Origin: Bacteroidetes bacterium QS_3_64_15
GTDB taxonomy: Bacteria > Bacteroidota > Rhodothermia > Rhodothermales > Salinibacteraceae
Direction of reading: 5' to 3'
NCBI GenBank assembly: GCA_003022565.1
Contig: PXTN01000110.1
Span: 1 to 39,403 of the forward strand
DNA length: 39,403 nt
Position numbers and translations under genes: made by a program. Shown one piece after another: positions 34,908 to 39,403 of the stretch. A model generated the notes under the pieces. That model was not told the origin of the DNA. It was given only the letters and a program-made list of their open reading frames with translations, and searched no databases. Each line of letters opens with the position of its first letter. Within the stretch, counting starts at the first letter, position 1.

Positions 34908-35678
34908 CTACGCGGGGACTTCACCGAGCATTTGATCGTACAGCGTAACCGCTTGGTCGGTTCGAGCCTCGGCATTCTCGCTGAACGTGGGCGCCCCGTC
35001 GATCAATGCGTCCCCCGGCGGAACGATGGTCGCATCCGCATGGGCGTGACCGATTTCCGAAAGGGCGGACCCTGTGTTTCCGTCGAGAGGAAGGCTCCTG
35101 CGTTCGGCGAAGGACGCTCCGAGTCGAGCCTCGGGATCCTGTCCGGAGGGGGTGAAGACGGACTTTGTGGAGCCAAACAAGTCGTCGTTGGCGTCGGTGG
35201 TGGACAGAAGGGAGGGAAGCAAGCCACTGATCCATCCGAACGAGTGGACCACGTCGGGGCCCCAGCGAAGCTTGCGGAGGGTTTTCATTACGGATCGGCC
35301 GAAGAAGAGCGCCCGGTCCGCGTTGTCGTCGAAAGCAGTGCCGTCGGCGTTCGCAGCGTAGCCGTTTCGGTCAAAATAGCCGTCGTGGTCCATGAAGTAG
35401 ACCTGCAGTTGAACGTCCGGCACTGAGGCCACTTTGACCGAAACCGTCTCCGTCTTCGTCCCCATCGGTACCTCCGTGTCCGAGAGCCGAATGACCTCGT
35501 GAAGATTGTGCTTCCGCTCATCAATATCCCCATAGCAGGGCATCATGATACGAACTTCGAAATTCCCCCTCCCTTGAACTTGTTCTGGGAGCGAGCGGGT
35601 GAGGGACGCGAAGGGCGAGCGCTCCGTAAACGGAAATAGTGCACCGGCGACGTAGAGGAGACGATTCGAGGCGGCCAT
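34908..35678 (-). CDS. Short glycogen/starch synthase-like protein (GT5 N-terminal domain only)
   Basis: 256 residues. It aligns with the N-terminal half of starch/glycogen synthase: NRLLYVAGALFPFTERSPFASLTRSLPEQV, then EVRIMMPCYGDIDERKHNLHEV, YFMDHDGYFDRNGYA and WGPDVVHSFGWISGLLPSLL, where the family has PDIVHANDW. The C-terminal nucleotide-sugar-binding half is absent, as in other Bacteroidota members of about 270 residues, so this is a short family form and not a truncation. The usual first motif KTGGLGDV is replaced here by RSPFASL, so glucan synthase activity is doubtful. It lies upstream of the DUF4270 lipoprotein on the same strand, a conserved neighbourhood. Confidence 0.8.
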   Translation of the reverse strand: MAASNRLLYVAGALFPFTERSPFASLTRSLPEQVQGRGNFEVRIMMPCYGDIDERKHNLHEVIRLSDTEVPMGTKTETVSVKVASVPDVQLQVYFMDHDGYFDRNGYAANADGTAFDDNADRALFFGRSVMKTLRKLRWGPDVVHSFGWISGLLPSLLSTTDANDDLFGSTKSVFTPSGQDPEARLGASFAERRSLPLDGNTGSALSEIGHAHADATIVPPGDALIDGAPTFSENAEARTDQAVTLYDQMLGEVPA

Positions 35679-36366
35679 GGGGGTAGGTGGGAGTTACTGA
35701 ACTACAGTGGTTGCGAGCGAAGGAGGGAGCGGAGGATCGGGACGAAACGGTGGACAAGGATACACAGAAGCAATATCCCGATCCTCCTCATTCTCGAGGG
35801 AGTCTGGGTTTCTCGGATGACCGAGTCGTGTCTGCTGGTGGACTGCAGGACCCAGAACGGAAAAGATCGGTTGCCGCCAAATGGCGTCCCGACCTCGGTG
35901 TGCCCTTCGGGGAAATGCATCAGAGCGGAGCCGGTCTGACGCACGCGTGAAATCGGTTCCGACCCCCGAATTGGGACAAGACCACCTGATTGTGGATGCA
36001 ATACTAACATTAAATTACCACCGTTCAGTCCAGAAGTCAACGAGCCAGCGCCCAAATTCCGCATCTGAGGATCAAAACTGTGAAAATTTGACATCAGATA
36101 GGAAGGGGCAGCATTCCGTTCGTGGTCCGCTACGACGAGGATTCTGGTTCGTAGGGGAATTCTTCGTCGGAATTGGGCATGCGTGCTTCGACCGCGTCGA
36201 ACCTTCATTAGGAGCACGGCGGACTCCCGGGTTCCGGGTCCGGCCCAATCCCGCACCGGGGCCGTTTTTTGCGACGGTCGTTGACGTAGTAGACTTCGGG
36301 CGGACGTGTGTCTACAATGCAACGACGGACCCTCTCGGATGACCTTTCAGGAGACGCGATAGAGAC
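35679..36366. other. Long intergenic stretch
   Basis: 688 nt between the glycogen synthase-like gene and a small plus-strand gene. A 206-codon minus-strand frame (35702-36322) is open, but it is Arg/Ser-rich with no motif and overlaps other frames. The part 35990-36110 is distinctly AT-rich (ATACTAACATTAAATTACC and TGTGAAAATTTGACATC) and is a likely place for promoters. No repeat found. Confidence 0.45.
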
Positions 36367-36570
36367 GTGGGGACCTGTGCAGCGACGAACAAAGACGGCA
36401 CTCCGTGCAGCAATGACGCGACGTCCGACAGTCGTTACTGCCACGTGCACCAGGATTCGGACGGAGGAACTCATTCTGGGTCCACGTACGGGTTTTGGAC
36501 GATGCTGGCGGGTGCATTCATCGTCGTTTTCGTGACGTATTTTCTCTTGAGGATCGCTCTGGGGAGGTAG
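36367..36570 (+). CDS. Tiny Cys/His-motif protein with C-terminal membrane helix
   Basis: 67 residues starting at GTG 36367; a stop codon at 36340 leaves no earlier start, and AGGAG at 36349-36353 is a possible, rather distant, ribosome site. The N-terminal part CAATNKDGTPCSNDATSDSRYCHVHQ fits the small C-x3-T-x2-G-x2-C...YCxxH pattern (DUF5763-like), likely a metal knuckle. The last 25 residues form one membrane helix (WTMLAGAFIVVFVTYFLLRI). The architecture looks designed rather than random, which is why I keep it. Function unknown; no operon partner is evident. Confidence 0.58.
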   Translation: MGTCAATNKDGTPCSNDATSDSRYCHVHQDSDGGTHSGSTYGFWTMLAGAFIVVFVTYFLLRIALGR

Positions 36571-36707
36571 GCGCCGACGTCGGGTGTCCAGACTCGACGC
36601 GCGGGCGCATGATGACAGCTAAGTCCGTCGTCCAGAGTTTTTGCGCGGTAGCAGTCTGAATTGGTTTACACCGCCCGGGCAGCCACGGCGCGGCGGCAAC
36701 CGATCGG

Positions 36708-37457
36708 TTAGTCCAGCACGTCATCGATGTGGGGACGAAGGTCGTCAATCGTCCGGTACATCCAGTCGAAGTAGTCGGCGTGGTTGGCCTGGAGTTCGCG
36801 GAGGGTCTTCCCATCGTGCTTGCCGAAGCAGACGATCACCGCGTCGCCGTCTCGCTTCAGGCGGCGCTGGTCGTCGAGATAGTCGCCGCGGATGTGCTCG
36901 GCCAGGTCCGCCGGCGTGCCGTCCAGGTCGTGTTCGTCGAGTTGCTGCTGGAGCACTCGGCCGGCGGCCTCCACGTCGCGCACGGCGTCGTGGGCGCCGT
37001 CGAGCGGCGTGTCGGTGTACCGTTCGTAGAGGGCCGAGAGGGTGCGTGGGCGCAACACCTGCTCCAGCCGGTACGGATCGAGAACGACGCGGTCGTCGGG
37101 GCCGGGGAGGGGGCGGCCGGATCGCTCGAACTCGGCTTTGAGGAGCGGAAGGTCGTATGCGAGGGCGTTGTAGCCGGCCAGATCCGCGTCTCGGAGAAGG
37201 GGGGTGATCCGATCGACGTGGGCGTCGAATGGGAGTGCTTTCCGAATGGCGTCGGGCGAGAGCCCGGTCAAGTCCGTCACCGCTTTGGGGACCTCCTGCT
37301 TGGGATCGACGAGCACATCCACTGTGTCGTCGAGCGCCGCCCCGTCGCCGGAGGGCACAACCCGCTGCATCCCAATCTGGACCACGCGCGCCTCCTGCGG
37401 GTCGGTCCCCGTGGCTTCGAGGTCAAAGAAGACGAGGGGCCGTTCGAGGTGAAGCAC
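36708..37457 (-). CDS. DnaQ-like 3'-5' exonuclease with ExoX-type C-terminus
   Basis: 249 residues, starting at a GTG (37457) directly before LERPLVFFDLEATGTD. The DEDDh exonuclease motifs are present: Asp12/Glu14 (FFDLEATGTD), Asp102 in YNALAYDLPLLKAEF, and His156/Asp161 in GAHDAVRDVEAAG. The C-terminal domain (VIVCFGKHDGKTLRELQANHADYFDWMY, about residues 208-236) is the short module found after the nuclease in exodeoxyribonuclease X-like proteins. It probably degrades or proofreads DNA in repair; it is too small and differently built to be the main replicative epsilon subunit with certainty. No operon partner. Confidence 0.88.
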   Translation of the reverse strand: MLHLERPLVFFDLEATGTDPQEARVVQIGMQRVVPSGDGAALDDTVDVLVDPKQEVPKAVTDLTGLSPDAIRKALPFDAHVDRITPLLRDADLAGYNALAYDLPLLKAEFERSGRPLPGPDDRVVLDPYRLEQVLRPRTLSALYERYTDTPLDGAHDAVRDVEAAGRVLQQQLDEHDLDGTPADLAEHIRGDYLDDQRRLKRDGDAVIVCFGKHDGKTLRELQANHADYFDWMYRTIDDLRPHIDDVLD

Positions 37458-37732
37458 GGTGACGCGGAGGGTCGGAAAAGGGGCAGCAACATGGGTGACG
37501 GCAATGGTCCGCCCCTCCTATACGCGCGACCGAGAAAGAAGGTCGATACGTTGCTAGAGACCCGTCTCCCAGCGGAGCAGTTCCGTCCCGAACGATCTCG
37601 AAGGCGGGCGGCGATTCTGAATCTGCGAGGAGGGAACCCCTACCGGGCCTTCAGCGACGAACGGAAGGACTGTCGGTGCAATGCTCAACAGAGCGGCACT
37701 GATCCCGGGGGATGTGCCACGCGGGGCAGGGA

Positions 37733-38218
37733 TCAATGCCGCATAAGCTCGGCGTCAAGCCACTGCACGAGGGCGCTCTCCTCGCCCTGTTCGCGGAGCT
37801 GCAGAAGCGTTCGCCGGAGGGAAAACTCAAGAAGGAGACTCCGCGAGAGATCTGCTTCGTAGCGGGAGGAGAGAACGGACACGGCCTTCGTCAACTGCCT
37901 GTCGAGATCCGCTCGCACGTGACCCACGGGCGTCGGCTGGAGGTCCGGGTCCGGGGTTGGCATGTCCGACGGATCAGCCATAGAGAGTGCAAGATCCTGG
38001 CCGAGAGACGTCGCGTCGCCGGCAATTGACGGGTCGTCGGGATTGGCATCATCGGCCGAAGAGACGGCGGGAGACTCCGCTGGTGCCTTCTCCGGAGGCC
38101 TCCCTTCGGCCCCATCGGTGGACTCGGCATCGTACAGCGTCTCCTCGTCGACGGTTTTCATCCAGGCCGGAATTGGGCTCCCGCCGTTGGAGGTGTTTAC
38201 GGCTGTCGGGTCACTCAT
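37733..38218 (-). CDS. Acidic protein of unknown function next to ParA
   Basis: 161 residues. The first 95 are low-complexity, rich in Asp, Glu, Pro, Ser and Ala, and probably disordered; residues about 97-158 form helices (RADLDRQLTKAVSVLSSRYEADLSRSLLLEFSLRRTLLQLREQ). The gene begins 26 nt after the stop of the ParA gene on the same strand, so the two are almost certainly cotranscribed. There is no ParB-like DNA-binding motif. Its position suggests it is the ParA partner or adaptor, as with small cargo-linking proteins of orphan ParA systems; that is inference. No family recognised. Confidence 0.68.
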   Translation of the reverse strand: MSDPTAVNTSNGGSPIPAWMKTVDEETLYDAESTDGAEGRPPEKAPAESPAVSSADDANPDDPSIAGDATSLGQDLALSMADPSDMPTPDPDLQPTPVGHVRADLDRQLTKAVSVLSSRYEADLSRSLLLEFSLRRTLLQLREQGEESALVQWLDAELMRH

Positions 38219-38244
38219 GAAGCAGGGCGAACTGGTGAAGAGAA

Positions 38245-39084
38245 TTACGCGGCGGTCGCGACGCGGGATCGCTCCACAACCTCGTGGGCGAGATCGAGAT
38301 AACGAGACGCAGCATCAGAGGCGCCCTCGTACTCCATAATGTTTTTCCCGTGGGTAGCCACCTCATTGATCTTCGACCGCCACGGAATAAAAGTGTCAAA
38401 GAGAATGTCGGAGTAGATGTTCTCAAACTTCTCCTGCATGTCGCTCACCATCCCGGACCGCAGGTCCAGATCGTTGGGAAGCAGGCCGAGAATCCGCAGG
38501 CTGTCATTGTGAACCTTGCGGATTTGCTTGATGGTCTCCTGAAGCTGGCTCACCCCTCGCATGCTAAACCGGTCCGCATGGATGGGGACGATGATGCCGT
38601 CGGCCCCCGCGAGCGCCGTGGCGATGCTTCGGCCGAGCGACGGGGGGCAGTCGATCACACAGTAGTCGTGATTCTTCGGGGAACTGGAGTTTCGCTGGAC
38701 CTCTGCCGTACGGAATTCCTGGATCCGACTGCGAAACTGTTGGGGGAAGACTGCGCTCCGCCCAATCACCGCGTCGAAGCTGGCCGCCGCCATGCGCCGA
38801 TCGGACGGAATGAAATCAATCCCGACCGTGTCGGACGAGCGAAAAATGTTGGCGAACGTGCGCTCGTCTGCGTTTTCCCCGTCCCAGGCGGCAAGCGAGT
38901 CGAAAATGGTCGCGTCGTCCTCGGTGGCCTCTCGTCCCATGAGCCAATCGGTGGCGTTCATCTGAGAGTCGTAATCGACGACCAGTGGATCGTGGCCCTT
39001 GTGTTTGAGGGCCGCAGCGAGGTTGACGGTCGTGACGGTCTTTCCAACCCCGCCCTTCTGATTGATGACAGCGACGGTGTACAT
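38245..39084 (-). CDS. parA: ParA/Soj-family ATPase
   Basis: 279 residues from the ATG at 39084, which puts the deviant Walker A motif in its usual place (VAVINQKGGVGKTVTTVNLA, residues 4-23); the upstream frame is not family-like. The A' motif is LVVDYDSQMNATDWL (Tyr-Asp-Ser where DxDPQ is usual), and Walker B is YCVIDCPPSLG. The segment IIVPIHADRFSMRGVSQLQETI and the ILGLLPNDLDLRSGM loop also match. ParA proteins form ATP-dependent gradients on the nucleoid to place chromosomes, plasmids or protein clusters. No ParB gene follows, so this may be an orphan ParA that positions another cargo. Confidence 0.9.
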   Translation of the reverse strand: MYTVAVINQKGGVGKTVTTVNLAAALKHKGHDPLVVDYDSQMNATDWLMGREATEDDATIFDSLAAWDGENADERTFANIFRSSDTVGIDFIPSDRRMAAASFDAVIGRSAVFPQQFRSRIQEFRTAEVQRNSSSPKNHDYCVIDCPPSLGRSIATALAGADGIIVPIHADRFSMRGVSQLQETIKQIRKVHNDSLRILGLLPNDLDLRSGMVSDMQEKFENIYSDILFDTFIPWRSKINEVATHGKNIMEYEGASDAASRYLDLAHEVVERSRVATAA

Positions 39085-39403
39085 GGGCCTCGTGGAGTCG
39101 ACGTGGAAACAGAGCTGCGACGTGTACCAGCGTCCATCCGAAGTCGCAAAAGATGTGCCAGTGCGGCTTGCGTCGGGGGACACGGACTGCAGCGTGAAGA
39201 CGAGGAAATGTTCTCTGCTCGGTGGGTGTATCTGTATGCCGGCGCAGCCGTCCAGTCCTGCGGCCGGAGACGTCTGGGCTGAGCCATCGTCCGCGAGAAC
39301 GGCAGCTGCAGACGCTCCCCGTTCCCTGTCTCTGCGGGGAAGAAGGTCCTCAGATCCGGCGGGTTACTCGCCAGATCGAAGGAAGGACGCGGGCACCGGC
39401 AGG
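39085..39403. other. Upstream region of the ParA gene to the window edge
   Basis: 319 nt. It should include the parA promoter. Open frames here have no motif or plausible start. Nothing else seen. Confidence 0.4.

Noticed and set aside
35702-36322. 206-codon minus-strand open frame in the long gap
   Set aside because: Arg/Ser-rich, no motif, composition unlike the acidic proteins of this genome, and it would overlap the promoter region of the glycogen synthase-like gene.
37700-37735. Inverted repeat TGATCCC/GGGATCA at the end of the acidic ParA-neighbour gene
   Set aside because: 7-bp stem with a 22-nt loop and no T tract; too weak to call a terminator.
38284-39282. 332-codon plus-strand open frame opposite parA
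   Set aside because: Antisense shadow of a clear ParA gene, with no family sequence.

Overview
The window reads as chromosomal DNA of a halophilic member of the Rhodothermia/Bacteroidota, most like the Salinibacter group. GC is high, most proteins are rich in Asp and Glu, and the Bacteroidota hallmarks are clear: a DUF4270-type lipoprotein, a short single-domain glycogen/starch synthase, a CYSWIGET-type TPR protein and a CxC...CxC LptD. No rRNA, tRNA or CRISPR was seen. The window opens inside a gene and closes in non-coding DNA upstream of a ParA gene.

Layout. 1-9.2 kb: the 3' part of a fatty-acid beta-oxidation fusion enzyme (FadN type), a voltage-sensor-like membrane protein, NurA nuclease, a less GC-rich block (TlpA-like thioredoxin and a DUF433/DUF5615 toxin-antitoxin pair), a free-standing HAS-barrel protein (the domain found in HerA) and a small outer-membrane protein. 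9.2-13 kb: a 201-bp miniature mobile element, a glutaryl-CoA-type acyl-CoA dehydrogenase, a REP-associated transposase (RAYT) with GTAG-headed palindromes in and near it, and a Dps-like ferritin with a clear terminator. 13-17.6 kb: topA facing rsgA across a heptad-repeat hairpin, then two small unknown genes. 17.8-22.6 kb, minus strand: a soluble hybrid histidine kinase that carries a DUF3467 domain at its N-terminus, cystathionine beta-synthase, and an LptF/LptG permease. 23-30.2 kb: sucC, then the minus-strand run eno - ftsB-like - ROK kinase - lptD. 30.4-35.7 kb, minus strand: a Bacteroidota envelope cluster (glycogen synthase-like, DUF4270 lipoprotein, beta-barrel protein, TPR protein) closed by a strong terminator. 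36.3-39.1 kb: a tiny Cys/His-motif membrane protein, a DnaQ/ExoX-like exonuclease, and a ParA ATPase with a small acidic partner.

Main points. (1) Two roughly 200-bp non-autonomous elements share inverted ends (GGCAATCGCAT) and a 90-nt core of two hairpins, and each is flanked by its own exact 10-bp direct repeat. One sits exactly at the eno stop codon, and the target duplication keeps that stop, so what was a tight eno-ftsB junction (13 nt) is now 227 nt. (2) A REP-like palindrome lies in frame inside the RAYT gene, and a minus-strand terminator lies in that gene's leader. (3) DUF3467, usually a small stand-alone protein, is fused to a PAS-like/histidine kinase/receiver protein. (4) NurA and a HAS-barrel protein lie near each other without HerA, separated by a block that looks acquired. 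These come from reading the sequence and known family motifs; no database search was run.
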